Under the pieces are notes generated by a model. The model saw only the letters and a program-made list of their open reading frames with translations. It made no database searches and was not told where the DNA came from. The position numbers and the translations under genes are program-made. Positions 22,525 through 34,200 of a stretch of 64,000 bases of DNA are shown piece by piece. The stretch lies in the NCBI GenBank assembly GCA_944470555.2, contig OX104127.1:24009661-24073660 (forward strand), given 5' to 3'. Source of the stretch: Heterobilharzia americana. Taxonomy: Eukaryota > Platyhelminthes > Trematoda > Strigeidida > Schistosomatidae. How positions within the stretch are numbered: position 1 is the first letter of the stretch; the number at the start of each line of letters is the position of its first letter.

Positions 22525-23755
22525 AATAACAAGTCTCAGGTGATGCCAAGGTGGTAACTTCACTTCTATCTCCAAGAGTTTTCCCTAGCTGCTATGCGAA
22601 TTAATGAAAAGTGGTCGTTTTTCATGATAATTATAGGAAGACTGTAGTCTAGTTGGGAGTATTCTGTGGAAATGACTTATTTCAAACCATCCATCACAGA
22701 TCGATATCCATTAGAGAACCTTTGTAAACCAGAAAGTAACGAATAATTGTTTCGTTCAAGTTTGAGACTGCTCAGCAATGCAAGATAATGTCTACTCATG
22801 ACGATTGGTTTAAGATCGATCGATTCCACGCACACTTTACTACTGTGTACAAACCCGGTGGTCATTATTTAATTACTTCAAGATCAGTTTTCCCAAGATC
22901 TGACAGGAAGCCATGAAAATGAGTCCATGTAAACCTTCTAGAAGGAGACTGCTCTCTAAAAATATTAGATGGTGGTTATACTAAATCACGAATTCATAAG
23001 AGTCATACGACTGGATTCTAACAACGGAACTGAATGAGAACATGTTCGCAATAAGACATAATGGTTCTGCGCTTCATAACCCATTAGGTTGTAGGTGCAT
23101 ATGGTTTTAGCGTTTTAAATCGGGAAGAAGCAGTTGTCTATTGATGAAATTTAACTTTTTTGTAAATTATATTATTCCTTTTTGACTTCTTTTGTTCTAG
23201 AATTGATTCTGAGACTCCCAAAAATATTTCTAGAAAATTTTGAGTTATGGTAATTATAGTTTAGCTCACTACCAATAAAATCATTAAAGTTTTCATGGTC
23301 ATCTGACTTAAACACCAGCCAAATGTTGTTTGTTTACTAAAAAAACAACAATAAATTCAATTTTACTCTAGCTACAACATATTATGACAAGATATAGATG
23401 GATATGAAATCATGAACACCAATGTACATCATATACACTTTTGGAGTTGTATTATGTATATGTACATTTACAATATACATTTCTGCTAATTGTAAGTCAA
23501 TTATTGTAACCATTCATATATATTTAGTTTATTCGAATTTGATTTCTTTACATTGAAGACAAAAGCCATGAAATCTGTCTTATAAATGATAGAATATCAA
23601 AACGAAGACAGAGATGATTCACATGGTCTAGAAAACAGAGGAGCATTATATCCAGTATTTCCATGAAGCAAACAACACAAAAACGTGATAGAAAATAAAG
23701 TTAAGAGAAATAAAGGCAGAAATGGTCGTAAAACTGACAGGTAAAGTATTTTTAC
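22525..23755. other. no recognised gene
   Basis: AT-rich; the 62-codon minus-strand frame (22677-22865) is not recognisable. Confidence 0.4.
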
Positions 23756-23821
23756 GACCATTATTATTATTATCATTGTTATTATTATTACTAGTACTAC
23801 TACTACTACTACTACTACTAC

Positions 23822-23893
<72 letters not shown>

Positions 23894-23945
23894 TAGTAGT
23901 AGTAGTAGTAGGAGGAGGAGGAGGAGGAGGAGGAGGAGGAGGAAG
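23755..23945. repeat. compound microsatellite (TTA)n-(CTA)n-(GTA)n-(GGA)n
   Basis: Four trinucleotide arrays abut. The CTA and GTA arrays are reverse complements of each other around ctag (23820-23824), so one strand can fold into a long hairpin. The open frames over it are poly-Leu/Val/Gly artefacts. Confidence 0.95.
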
Positions 23946-24690
23946 AGGACAAACTTTTACTTTTATGAATAATATTGCTTTTCAGTCAGCACATATTTAA
24001 AAAAAACCTATGTCTGTTAATCTGTTCAGCTCTATCTGTCTACCTGAGTCTCAGTTGTGCTGTCTATTTAGGGATGAAATAAATGTTCTCATATTTTGAA
24101 ACTCTCTTGAAAATGTATATTTAAGTCAGTATGATAACTTTTTCAGAACAAAAAACGGAAGTATACGAGAAGGAAACGGAAAGAAGTATGTACAAACGAT
24201 GGCCAATGACTAATTTTTTACAATGCCTATCCATATAAAACAATCAATCTTTCTGCGAAATTCATTAGATGGTGTATTTGACCACCTGAAATTATGTTGG
24301 TTTAGCAGATTGGTCTTAAGAACATTCGATGTACTAATTGACTATTCACATTTTGGTTCTTATGGTAATTCAACTCAATAATAATCAGTTTAAAGTTAAG
24401 CCTTAACTGTCTGTGAATTCTAATGCATTGAATTATCCCGGTTTGTGTGAAAATGAAGATATTGTTCACCTTTTTCTTTCACTCTTTTATACATAAAGGT
24501 CATGTCTGTCTGCTAGATATTGACATATTATATAGCTAAATAATAGCACGAAAAAAAACAATATCGATGTCTAAAAGTTTCTGTTACATTCATTTGCTAC
24601 AGTATTCCTTACTAGAGATTACAAATTCCAAATATAAATGTCATATATGTATAGTTTGAGGTTACTAAGGAATTAATTTTTAAGATACTA
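23946..24690. other. no recognised gene
   Basis: AT-rich sequence; nothing recognised. Confidence 0.4.
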
Positions 24691-24691
24691 C

Positions 24692-24860
24692 TCATTACGG
24701 ACTGACACCAGTTGAAGAAACATTGAAATCCTAGGACAACTGGAGAGGTGTTTTGACCTCATATACAACTCCTCAACAGGTAGCACCCCTGACTTCACCA
24801 GAGATCGAACTCAGTACCTTCATGTTTTGTGGTGAACTCGTTAGTCATTCAGCCACTGGA
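24692..24860 (-). mobile_element. family B SINE, degenerate
   Basis: On the minus strand: ggctgaatgactaacgag, an A-box remnant, then cctgagttcgatctctgg, a good B box near gttcgatctc (24815-24806). The ribozyme relic (aggagttgtatatgaggtc) and the tail caactggtgtcagtccgtaatgag follow. The core is lost. Confidence 0.7.
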
Positions 24861-24864
24861 TTGA

Positions 24865-26250
24865 AATTCAACAATTCACAGTTTCTTACATTTGTCATTT
24901 CGCTGCATAGCGTGACTTTGAGTCAGTGATGATTACTACCTTAGTTCTGTGTAGACCAGTGTCAACATTCTATTGATTAACGTAATCTCAGCCTCATCCA
25001 GTCTACAATATAGAGCGTAAAAGTGAAGACAAACTTCATTCCGGTCATGCTGAATAGTTATCACTTTATGAAGCTAATTAAATGAAGCAGGAACTTGCCA
25101 AAAAACGGAATGGCCAATTTACAACCTAATCACAGTAACATATCAAGATCAATCTCCTGTTTGATCCTAGGTGCATACTGCTGAAGAATTGTCAGTAAAT
25201 TTTAGATCACGTCGAAATTTGTCGTCTGAATTGTGAGCCACTGATGTTCAAAAACTATGAAGATATATTCATTCAATGATTCTTTCTACATTACTGACAC
25301 AATATAGATGGTTTTATGTCTTTTAGGAACTTCTAACAACCTTTCTGAAAACCTCATAAGCAAAAATCTTAAAAAAAAGTGACATATGATGATTTTTCTA
25401 TTACTGACACACTTATTAACTTATTCTGGAGCTTGAAGATGTGACTAATAACCTTTTTCCAGATGTTGTTTTTCTCGAGAAATAGGCTTCTAAACATTTT
25501 GTAGCAATCTTTGTGTTTTCTACACTTAAAGTTTCTACATTTTCAGACCCCAATTCCTATCCATTATTGCCTTAACAAACTAATGTGAAACATAATATCT
25601 ATCATTGGACTCGTGGCTGGGTTGATTTTCCCTCAGATAAGGGAACCGAAAGGGGTGGGGTCACTTTATCCCATCTAATGTTTTTCATAGTTGTTTCAGT
25701 TTGTTTCATGAATGTTATTCGGTTTGTTTCCTTTAACTGCATTGTCCTATGACCTCGATTGTATAGAGTGAAGTAAGAGTTCATTTATGGATATCTATGG
25801 ATATTTACGCATTATCTCTATATCTACTGTTGCATTTGACAGCCACTTCTTGTTGGCTTTAATTTGGTGACCATGCTTCTTTAGGAGAGTTATTAAGTAA
25901 CTTCGTTTACTCCTCCAAAATATATATGAGCTGCCATGCAATTTGGCTTTTCGCGCAAATTGCATGCACATCCCTTTGGTGTGCTGTTGAATTGTTGCGC
26001 CAGCAGCTTAGAATTTGATACACATGACTTGGCTTCTTGCATATACCTGGGTCTCTAAATGCTTCGTGTTACTTGTAACAATTAGAACCATCTTGGATAA
26101 ATTGAGTTTAGTTTCATTACAAAGTTGCTGATTAAAATGAAAGTGCTTTACAATCCATCTAATTCAGCAGCAACAGACTTTTCATCCACACATCAGATCC
26201 ATATCCAAAGTGTGAACTCTGAAAGAAATATATCTTCAACTTCTATTATC
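24865..26250. other. no recognised gene; possible SINE tail piece near 25165
   Basis: Positions 25165-25190 (cctaggtgcatactgctgaag) match the junction of tRNA head and ribozyme in family B SINEs. The 60-codon minus frame at 25602-25784 contains LKETNRITFMKQTETTMKNI, weakly like the Penelope linker before the GIY motif, but this is not secure. Confidence 0.35.
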
Positions 26251-26254
26251 CCTA

Positions 26255-26870
26255 CTATTTGCTGATATGCTTGTAGTTTTCCGTTGTCTTACTACACTTC
26301 AGTGGGACTCGAACCTCATACCCATTGCTTCCAAAACCAAAGATTTATTCACTAGGCCACTGAGGTACAACAGTCACAACTTGTACAGTGGTTATAAGTT
26401 ATTGCTATTTGTTGATATGCTTGTAGTTCTCCATCGTCTTGTTGGATCGAACTGACGAGTCCCGAAAAGGATGAAACGTGTGTCCTGAATTCTTATGCTA
26501 GCCACAACCAAGTATATTATCTTAAAAAATATTCAGGCAATATCGAGACATTCTTATAAAAGCCCATATACTAATAGATGTCGAGCAATTCTATCCAGTA
26601 TAACAACTGAGAATCACAAGCATATCAACAGATAGTAATAACTATTACCCATTGTACAAGCCATAGCTATCCTTCCTCATTGGCCTAGTGGATAACTCTC
26701 TAGCGTTTGGAACGATGGGTAAGAGGTTCTAGTCTCAGTGGGGACAAAATCACTCATCAAAGTGCAGGTACATCCAGCTGACGATTCCCAAGTAGGGGGG
26801 GGGGAGGGGGAACGTGTGTCATGGTTTCCTCTGCTAGTTACAACCAAGTATACCTTGTCATTACTGTTAC
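26255..26870. mobile_element. cluster of Sm-alpha-like SINE units in both orientations
   Basis: Three unit pieces are visible. First is a minus-strand tail plus tRNA head (26258-26400: ttgctgatatgcttgtag; gggactcgaacc; ggccactgagg). Second is a plus-strand ribozyme and tail (26408-26640), whose tail ends in an inverted copy of the first motif (acaagcatatcaacag). Third is a plus-strand unit with head cctagtggataactctctag (26685-26704), B box gaggttctagtc and a ribozyme relic at 26771-26826. Sm-alpha repeats are known for tandem and scattered copies. Confidence 0.7.
26446..26490 (+). ncRNA. hammerhead ribozyme relic, core strands present
   Basis: ctgacga (26452-26458), stem II gtcc/ggat and gaaa (26473-26476) with gtgtgtc are in place, so the catalytic strands persist. 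Stem I (atcgaa against ctgaat) is mostly unpaired, so activity is unlikely without compensating context. Confidence 0.55.
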
Positions 26871-26879
26871 TGAAATTTG

Positions 26880-27420
26880 TAGAGACATTTATGATACGGT
26901 TTGAGTATATTCTAAGTGTTTCTACACCTTATCATTATATCGAAAATACATTTTCAGAGACAAATCGATAAGGTATGTCAGAAGTGGACGCCCATATTTT
27001 GTATGTTCTAAAGAAATAGGGCTGAATAGATGCATTACTGTTCGCTGGTTTTCAATCATATGTTTTACATAAGCATGTTAAAGCGAAAATTGTAGGTCTT
27101 AGATTTCACTGTAGAGATTTCAGAGGCTTTTCATCTTTGCAAAAGTTGTCAGTATTGTTAATTCTGTTCTACTTGTTTATGGATAGCATGCTGTTTCTTT
27201 TGTGAGTTGACAGTATTCCAACATCCTACTTAATTCTAAATCTTTTCAAAGCTTTGTATTAGTGAACAATCAATCTTATACTATGTTTCACTTGTCTAGT
27301 AAAAATTTGACTGTTTGAAGTATTTCTTGCTGATCTGTGCAGTAAATTTTCTCTACTTTAAACGACAAAGCTAAAGTGGTGAATAATTCTCATCATGAGG
27401 CGGCTTTTAAAATGTATTAT
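26880..27420. other. no recognised gene
   Basis: AT-rich; nothing recognised before the SR2-like 3' terminus at 27421. Confidence 0.4.
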
Positions 27421-28373
27421 ATTATTATTAGTCCCCTGAGTTCCTAGTGGAACATACGGCTTCAGTAGCACGTCTCCATTCCACTCTGTTCTCTAAAATC
27501 TTTTGAATCTGGTTCCACGACAGCCCACAACCTCTCATTTCCTCCTCGCACGACCTCCTCCATGTCACTCTCGGACGTCGAACTCGTTGCTTCCCATGGG
27601 GATTCCACTCGAGGGCCTGACGCGTGATGTCCCCAGTCGGCCTTCTCAGTGCATGCCCAATCAATCTCCACTTCCTCCTGCACATTTGTTGGGTGATAGG
27701 TTCTTGGTTGGTTCGTCCCCAGAGTTCCTTGTTGCTTATTCTTTCTGGTAATCTATCTCATCTTCAGTAGCGAGCGTAGACAGTTATTGATGAATGTCTG
27801 CAGTTTGTTGGAAATGCCTTTCGTAACGTGCCAAGTCTCCCAACCATCACATAGAAGCACTGACTTGACTCATATTGGTGTTGAAAATCTGGATGTTGTT
27901 CACGCTCTATTCTGAGTGCAGATCTCCACACTGATTTCAGGTTAATGAAAGCCTGTTTTGTTTTTCCGATCCTGGCTGCTTTGACATCCTCTTCTGTGCC
28001 GCCTGTAGTTGAAGTAGTGCTGCCTAGATAGGTGAAGGAGGCTCCTTCCTTTAAGTTTCCCCCGTTGGTGGTGATTGGAGCCTGTTGTTGTTGGTGGTGG
28101 TGGTGGCGGTGGTGTTGGTTGGGTATCTTCACCTGTCACCTCTGTCTTCTCTACAATCACCTGAAGTCCCGTCGTCTTCGTTGCCCTGCCTCGCCTCACC
28201 TCACCTCTTCTGTCAACTTGTTAGTTTTCGCCTGTAGATCTTCAAGTTTATGTGACATCAGGCACAAGGCATCGGTGAAATCCGAATCTTCTAGGATGTT
28301 TTCCCCGGTGCAACCAGCGTATCCCCCTCTTCTCACTCCTCACTGTTGTCTGCTGCATGATCCAGTCGACCAC
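27421..28373 (-). mobile_element. SR2-like retrotransposon, 5'-truncated, dead RT motif
   Basis: Read on the minus strand it begins at DWIMQQTTV (28373) and passes the same frameshift and mutated catalytic box EDSDFTDAL as the copies at 16571 and 32641. It continues through FTYLGSTTSTTGG, RIGKTKQAFINLKSVWRSAL and the C-terminal MCRRKWRLIGHALRRPTGD (27685 downwards). It ends in tcaggggactaataataat. It has no GGCT expansion. Its last 315 bp (27421-27735) recur inverted at 29106-29420. Confidence 0.9.
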
Positions 28374-29105
28374 TTTCAAAACGTATTTCAATGATTTTTG
28401 CGGTAAAATTTCTAACGTCTTGGATAAAGGTTGCTTTAGCTGGTTGGTTATGTGGTTGTTCCTTTCCATTTTCACCGATGGTCCCCACATTTTGAACAGT
28501 TTTTCCCCGAAAACATTTGCTTTTGGTTTCTTAGGTTATTTGATCGGTTTTTCAGCTGGTATTGTTGACATTATTGATTGCTTTAAGCCATGTATATCTC
28601 GTGCATTCTTCTTTTGACTACCGCCGTGAACTAATACTGGTTGACATTTTGGTGATTTGATGGTCGAACGCACATTAGTAATGTGAGAAGTATGATATAT
28701 ACTGGACAGTAGATAGTTGAGAGATTAGCAGCCTACATTAATCAAAATTATCTCGCATGTCCCGAAACTTACTACAATCGGTATACTGAAGAAAATGCTG
28801 AGTTCTTAATGTTCTATATTTTGTTATCTCTTGGTGAATTGATGCATGGTTGTTGAAAAATCTACGAACCCTTTATTTCATTTTATGAGAACGTTTAAAT
28901 GCCCAATAAATATCTGGAACTTGGAATCCTCAATAACCGAAGTAAGATAAGTTTGAAAATCATACAAGGAATACAAGGATATCAGTAAGCGTCATGAAAA
29001 GGTCTACAAAACTACCAACTTCTGATGCTGAATTTATTTTTGAATATTCTACAAAAAGATACATTCAGTATCCGAGTTAATTTTTATATACGTTCACAGT
29101 TGATC
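28374..29105. other. unexplained 0.73-kb segment between inverted SR2-like copies
   Basis: The plus strand stays open from 28357 to 28617, with a hydrophobic run (SWLVMWLFLSIF; FLGYLIGFSAGIV). The minus strand is also fairly open there (VFGEKLFKMWGPSVKMERNN). Neither resembles a family I know and no splice sites convince. It could be old coding or transposon sequence. Confidence 0.35.
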
Positions 29106-29420
29106 GCAACAAGGAGCTCTGGGAACGAACCAACCAAGAACCTATCACCCAACAAATGTGCAGGAGGAAGTGGAGATTGATTGGGCATGCACTGAGAAGG
29201 CCGACTGGGGACATCACGCGTCAGGCCCTCGAGTGGAATCCCCATGGGAAGCAACGAGTTCGACGTCCGAGAGTGACATGGAGGAGGTCGTGCGAGGAGG
29301 AAATGAGAGGTTGTGGGCTGTCGTGGAACCAGATTCAAAAGATTTTAGAGAACAGAGTGGAATGGAGACGTGCTACTGAAGCCGTATGTTCCACTAGGAA
29401 CTCAGGGGACTAATAATAAT
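29106..29420 (+). mobile_element. SR2-like retrotransposon 3' end, 315 bp
   Basis: Only the last 315 bp of the element, encoding CRRKWRLIGHALRRPTGDIT, a Trp/Arg-rich C-terminus, and ending in (AAT)n (29410-29430). By eye it differs at about two positions from the reverse complement of 27421-27735. This is either a severely 5'-truncated young insertion or one arm of an inverted duplication. Confidence 0.88.
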
Positions 29421-29434
29421 ATAATAATAAATCA

Positions 29435-30530
29435 CAGTTGATCTACACCATTAAAATATTATAGTTCACCTGAACTTGTAGGACGGGTAAAAGTGAAAGT
29501 TTTAGCAAATAATCGTGTCATTCAATAACAACATGACAGTATAATTAATTTGAAGGTAGGGTTTGGAGATGATAATAAGCTGTATGAAAACTGCTCACAC
29601 CTTAAAATCTTCCTCAGAGTATGACTTAGGACTCCTTATGAATGAATCAAATGATTGTAACCACGTCATCAGTACTAAGAGAGATAATGAATTTATCAAA
29701 ATAGCGGAACAAGTGTACATAACTTGTAGTCAAGATGACATTATTACTACAGGAATCAAAGTATGTGCTTGTAACAAAAGAATACGGAATGAGTACTCCA
29801 AAAATGTTTAATCCATTGCTAATACAAAAAATAAAGAGAAAATAACACATTATTGATGATTTCAATTATCACCTAGTATATTTCATTAACTCTTCTGATA
29901 AGTATTCCCAAGGACTTGCTGAATACAACTGCATGTTATTTTTCTTTGAAAGCTATTTCTTGAGACATTTTCTATTTGACTTATCTGGCTTTCTCATTGA
30001 GTTTTTCTACACGATTACTATTTACTGCTTTCTCCTTTCTCATAAAGTCGTTCTCAATATCTTTAAGTTATAAGGTGGTTCGTTTGCTGCTTAAACAGAT
30101 CCATACTAAGTCACTTCACTGATGTTTCGTTTGTACCAAGAAATGCATAACTGAGTAAATTTATTTACATCATCGGCTATATCTGACCAAAGTTAATATT
30201 ACTACGCAATAACCCTACTAGAAGATACATTAAAATGGCTATTAACTGAAAGCGTTATTCTTGTTTTGTTTCCAAAAAAGGAAATATTTACCAGTTATTT
30301 ATGTATGCACAACTAAACCTAATCAATCCTACTGATCTACAGGTACGTCTAGAGGTTGTTAAGATATATGAGCGTTTTTATTGATCTTTAATCATCACAC
30401 GAACTCTTGTAGGTTGTTTCTGTCTGTTAGAAGTTGACAATCTAAAGCGTTTACTCGCATCTTAGATTTTAGTTGGTAATTTCTATTTATTAATCACAAT
30501 AATTATGTTTCCATCAATAATACTCATACT
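29435..30530. other. no recognised gene
   Basis: AT-rich; an 82-codon plus-strand frame at 29563-29811 is not recognisable and lacks clear splice sites. Confidence 0.4.
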
Positions 30531-30785
30531 AAGTCATCTACTGAACCTCGCCCGGTTAACTAGTTCACTAGTTACTAGCCGGTCCTAAGCCTAGGTAAAG
30601 AGGGAAGGTTGGGCATAGGGCTAGCAACCCTACCCCGGAAAACAAATCTAACCGCTAAAGAAACTTCAAAGCACAAACGATATATAAAAAATAAAAACAA
30701 AATTATTCCTTGCTGGAATCGGAGAGGCGAAATGACGCCAGTTGGTGAAAGCCTTCGGCAAGCCAATTGGCCGATATGTCTTCTC

Positions 30786-31590
30786 TCGATGAAAGCGAAA
30801 GTAAACGTGGGGACATGGAATGTCCGTACGATGTTTGAACCCAGTAAGGCAGCCCAGAATGCAAACGAGATGAGAAGGTATCACATCGAAGTGCTTGGGA
30901 TTTGCGAAAGCAGATGGAATGGGAGTGGACTCTCCAAACTGTCAACTGGAGAATCAATAATCTACTCCGATATTGTCACCCAGATGACAACCACGAGCAC
31001 ACTGAGTTTTGGAGTGGCTATCATGATGTCCTCAAGAGCATCGAAGGCTCTCATGCAGTGGGAACCAATCTCCTCAGGCAGGATCATGACATCAAGATGG
31101 ATACAACTCAAAAGGAAGGAAGGTCACAATCATACAATGCTACGCTACGCAACTACAAATAATGCAGATGAAGAGAAGAAGGAGGAATTCTACAGACAAC
31201 TGCAATCAGCACTGGACAAGACCCAATTCGAGTTGATGACATCAAAATTCTAATGGTTGGGGTGACATGAATGCGAAACTGGGAGCAGACAACACAGGAA
31301 GATAACTCATTGTGGGCCGAGAAGCGCTAGGTGAAATGAAAGAGAATGGAGAACTGTTTGCAGAATTGTGTGCATTCAACGATTTGGTGATTGGAGGCGA
31401 GGCAGTGTGTTCAAGCACTAGGATATCCACAAAGCGACATGGATTTCACGAGACACCAGGACACACTAAAAATCAGATCGACTTTATCTCAATCTCAAGA
31501 AAATGGAGATGCAGCCTACTTAACACAAGGTCGAGAAGAGGAGCAGATTTAGGCTCAGAACACTATCTAGTGCAAGGAAACTCCCCCTGA
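30786..31590 (+). pseudogene. SR2-like endonuclease domain, broken
   Basis: Starts VNVGTWNVRTMFEPSKA (30801), then EMRRYHIEVLGICESRWNGSG, the Glu metal site of EEP nucleases. After frame changes come FYRQLQSAL, a damaged GDMNAKLG (about 31258-31280), NGELFAELCAFNDLVIGGE, and H-ETPGHTKNQIDFISIS with DLGSEHYLV (about 31550). These are the catalytic DxN, D-x-I and S-D-H regions of AP endonucleases; here S-D-H reads S-E-H. At least three frame breaks. Confidence 0.85.
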
Positions 31591-31660
31591 AAATCAAGTT
31601 GAAAACCATCAAGGAAGTTGGTGATAGACCACAGTTCAAGTTCAACACCCAGAACAGAAA

Positions 31661-33040
31661 TTGAAGGACGAAACTACAAAGAAAATCTTCACTTCACCCA
31701 TCAAGACAAAGTGGGAGATATCGAGGAACATCCCTGAAGAAACCTGTGTGGATGACCACTGGAACTCTTTGAAAGAGATGTGGAAACAAACCTGCATAAC
31801 CGTATTAGGAAGGAAGAAGAAAGAAGATAAGGAATGGATCTCGATTGACACATGGAAGCTGATAGATAAACCAGTGCAAAGATGCACAACGAGAAGAGGA
31901 ACTGAGTACAATGTATAAAACACTGGACGAAGAAGTGAAGAAGAGTGCACGGAAAGACATAAGACACTTCCACGACACCCTGGCAAGTAAAGCAGAACTG
32001 GCTGCAGGTAAGAGAGACCTGACGACATTGTATCAAATAACCAGGTTTCTATCTGGGATGGGAGAGATCAAAACAAATGAAACTAATAAAAGATGACGGA
32101 GGAAATTTAATTACCAAAGAAGAGAAACAAAGGAAACGATGGGCTGACCACTTCAAGAAGCTCTTGAATCGACCACCACCACCACCTGCACTTCGTCCAG
32201 AAATACCACCTGCAGCCCAGTCACGGAACTACAAGTGAACATAAATCCTCCAACAAAAGTGGAAGTCCTGAGCGCCATAAAGCTACTGAAATGTGGGAAA
32301 GCAGAAGGACCAGATGGAATCCCGACAGAAGCACTGAGAATAGACACAGAGACAACAGCGGACATACTCACACCACTGTTGCAGAAGGTCTGGAAGCAAG
32401 GGAAGGTACCTGGCGATTGGAAGAAGGGTTGCCTTGTCAAACTCCCTAAGAAGGGAGAACTTAGTCTTTGCAAGAACAAGAACTGGCGAGGAATCACTCT
32501 CCTGTCCACCCAAAGCAACCAAAATATTAAGCCGCGTCATCTTGGAGGGACTGAAGGATGCACGGGATTCAGGACGTACAAATCATGTGTGGATCAAATT
32601 GAAACGCTTCGCATCATCATAGAACAGAGTATAGAATGGCAGTCAACTCTCTACCTCAAATTCATCGACTTTGAGAAGGCCGCCGACAGCGTCGACCAAC
32701 AAGTAATTTGACAACTGCTGCTTCAACACTACGCAATACCACAAGCCTTTATCTACCTCATTCAACAACTATGTGAAGACACCACACGCCAGCCAAGTAA
32801 ATCACAATGGGAAGCTCAGCTCAGTAATGCTTTTGAAGTGAAGACAGGAAGGATTAGGACAAGGCTGCCCACCATCACCCATGATGTTCCTGGTTGTGTT
32901 GTGGTCGACTGGATCATGCAGCAGACAACAGTGAGGAGTGAGAAGAGGGGGATACGCTGGTTGCACCGGGGAAAACATCCTAGAAGATTCGGATTTCACC
33001 GATGCCTTGTGCCTGATGTCACATAAACTTGAAGATCTAC
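31661..33040 (+). pseudogene. SR2-like linker and reverse transcriptase, dead
   Basis: The linker contains KEWISIDTWKLIDK and AELAAGKRDLTTLYQI. The RT fingers have KLLKCGKAEGPDGIPTEAL, VPGDWKKGCLVKLPKKG and NWRGITLLS. The palm has LYLKFIDFEKAADSVDQQ (first catalytic Asp region), then after a stop VVDWIMQQT, and a frameshifted catalytic box reading DSDFTDALC near 32985-33015, where F-x-D-D is expected. The second Asp codon is gcc (Ala). A stop follows immediately after DQQVI at 32711. Confidence 0.88.
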
Positions 33041-33139
33041 AGGCGAAAACTAACAAGTTGACAGAAGAGGTGAGATGAGGCGAGGCAGGGCAACGAAGAC
33101 GACGGGACTTCAGGTGATTGTAGAGAAGACAGAGGTGAC

Positions 33140-33569
33140 AGGTGAAGATACCCAACCAACACCACCGCCACCACCACCACCAACAACAACAGGCTCCAAT
33201 CACCACCAACGGGGGAAACTTAAAGGAAGGAGCCTCCTTCACCTATCTAGGCAGCACTACTTCAACTACAGGCGGCACAGAAGAGGATGTCAAAGCAGCC
33301 AGGATAGGAAAAGCAAAACAGGCCTTCATTAACCTGAAATCAGTGTGGAGATCTGCACTCAGAATAGAGCGTGAACAACATCCAGATTTTCAACACCAAT
33401 GTGAGTCAAGTCAGTGCTTCTATGTGATGGTTGAGGGACTCGGCGCATTACGAAAGGCATTTCCAACAAACTGCAGACATTCATCAACAACTGCTGCCTA
33501 CGCTGGCTCGATACTGAAGATGGAGATCAGATGGATTGCCAGAATAATCAGAATAAGCAACAAGAAACT

Positions 33570-33614
<45 letters not shown>

Positions 33615-33890
33615 GACGAACCAACCAATAACCCATCGTTCAAGAAATATGCAGAGTGAAGTGGAGATGGATTGGGTATGCAGTGAGAAGACCATTCGGT
33701 GACATCACGCACCTGTCCAGTTGCTCGAGTGGAACCGAGATGGGAAACGACGAGTCGGGTGTCCGAGGTGTGGCTGACATGGATGAGATCGTGCGAGGGG
33801 GAGATGAGAGCTTGTGGGGTGTCGTGGAGCCAGGTTGAAAAGATTTCAGAGAAGAGAGCGCTCTGGAGGCGTACTACTGAATCCCTATGT
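33140..33890 (+). pseudogene. SR2-like thumb and C-terminal domain
   Basis: It contains EGASFTYLGSTTSTTGGTEE, RIGKAKQAFINLKSVWRSAL and ARIIRISNKKLW. The Leu-Ala-Gly-Trp run from (GGCT)11 follows, then WIGYAVRRPFGDITH and ALWRRTTESLCFIRNPRDK. The C-terminal R-W-.W.GH..R motif is usual for RTE elements. A tract of Pro codons at 33160-33185 is a (CCA)n-type expansion. Confidence 0.85.
33571..33614 (+). repeat. (GGCT)11 in SR2-like element
   Basis: Eleven GGCT units at the same codon position as the 17- and 15-unit arrays in the copies at 17509 and 18591. Confidence 0.95.
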
Positions 33891-33917
33891 TTTATTAGGA
33901 ACCCAAGGGATAAATAA

Positions 33918-34200
33918 TCATCGTAGAAAAAGTCATCCATTGACTATCAATATGTACTTAAAATGCATAAATATGAAAGTATGGATGTAAGCGAATTTTG
34001 AAAATCTAGAGCAGTGAAAAAATCAGTTATGAAAATTGTCTAAATAGTACGGTGATGACATTCAACGCATACGTTAGTATCAAAAACTGCTAAATAAGTG
34101 TAATAATAACAATAAGCCAATCTACTTGTCTTAACTTTATTTAAATAGAAAGTTCATACGGTGTGTAAAACTTGGGCACTGTGATAGTATGTAATTCCAC
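33918..34200. other. no recognised gene
   Basis: AT-rich flank of the SR2-like element; nothing recognised. Confidence 0.4.

Larger units (their letters stand above)
30535..33917 (+). mobile_element. SR2-like (RTE-clade) retrotransposon, longest copy
   Basis: In order it has a 5' leader (from about 30535, gcccggttaactagttcact), an apurinic/apyrimidinic-type endonuclease, a linker, reverse transcriptase, a C-terminal domain and a 3' end ggaacccaagggataaataa. That is the full RTE layout in about 3.4 kb. It is not active: many frameshifts, a small deletion in the endonuclease, a decayed RT and a (GGCT)11 insertion. Details are in the three coding entries. No clear target-site duplication was seen. 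Confidence 0.9.

Noticed and set aside
26771..26826. Active hammerhead ribozyme
   Set aside because: Stem II is replaced by a run of G and the GAAA strand is lost; only a relic.
28357..28617. Small membrane protein gene
   Set aside because: The frame starts inside the SR2-like copy and runs into unknown sequence; no splice or start evidence, so only kept as an unexplained segment.
27428..29413. Two identical 85-codon frames as a duplicated host gene
   Set aside because: They are the C-terminal end of SR2-like elements, shown by alignment with the long copy and the AAT tail.
32802..33242. Minus-strand 146-codon Cys/Trp-rich frame (also near 16735 and 28032 in plus)
   Set aside because: Antisense shadow of the SR2-like RT region, present in every copy; no independent support.
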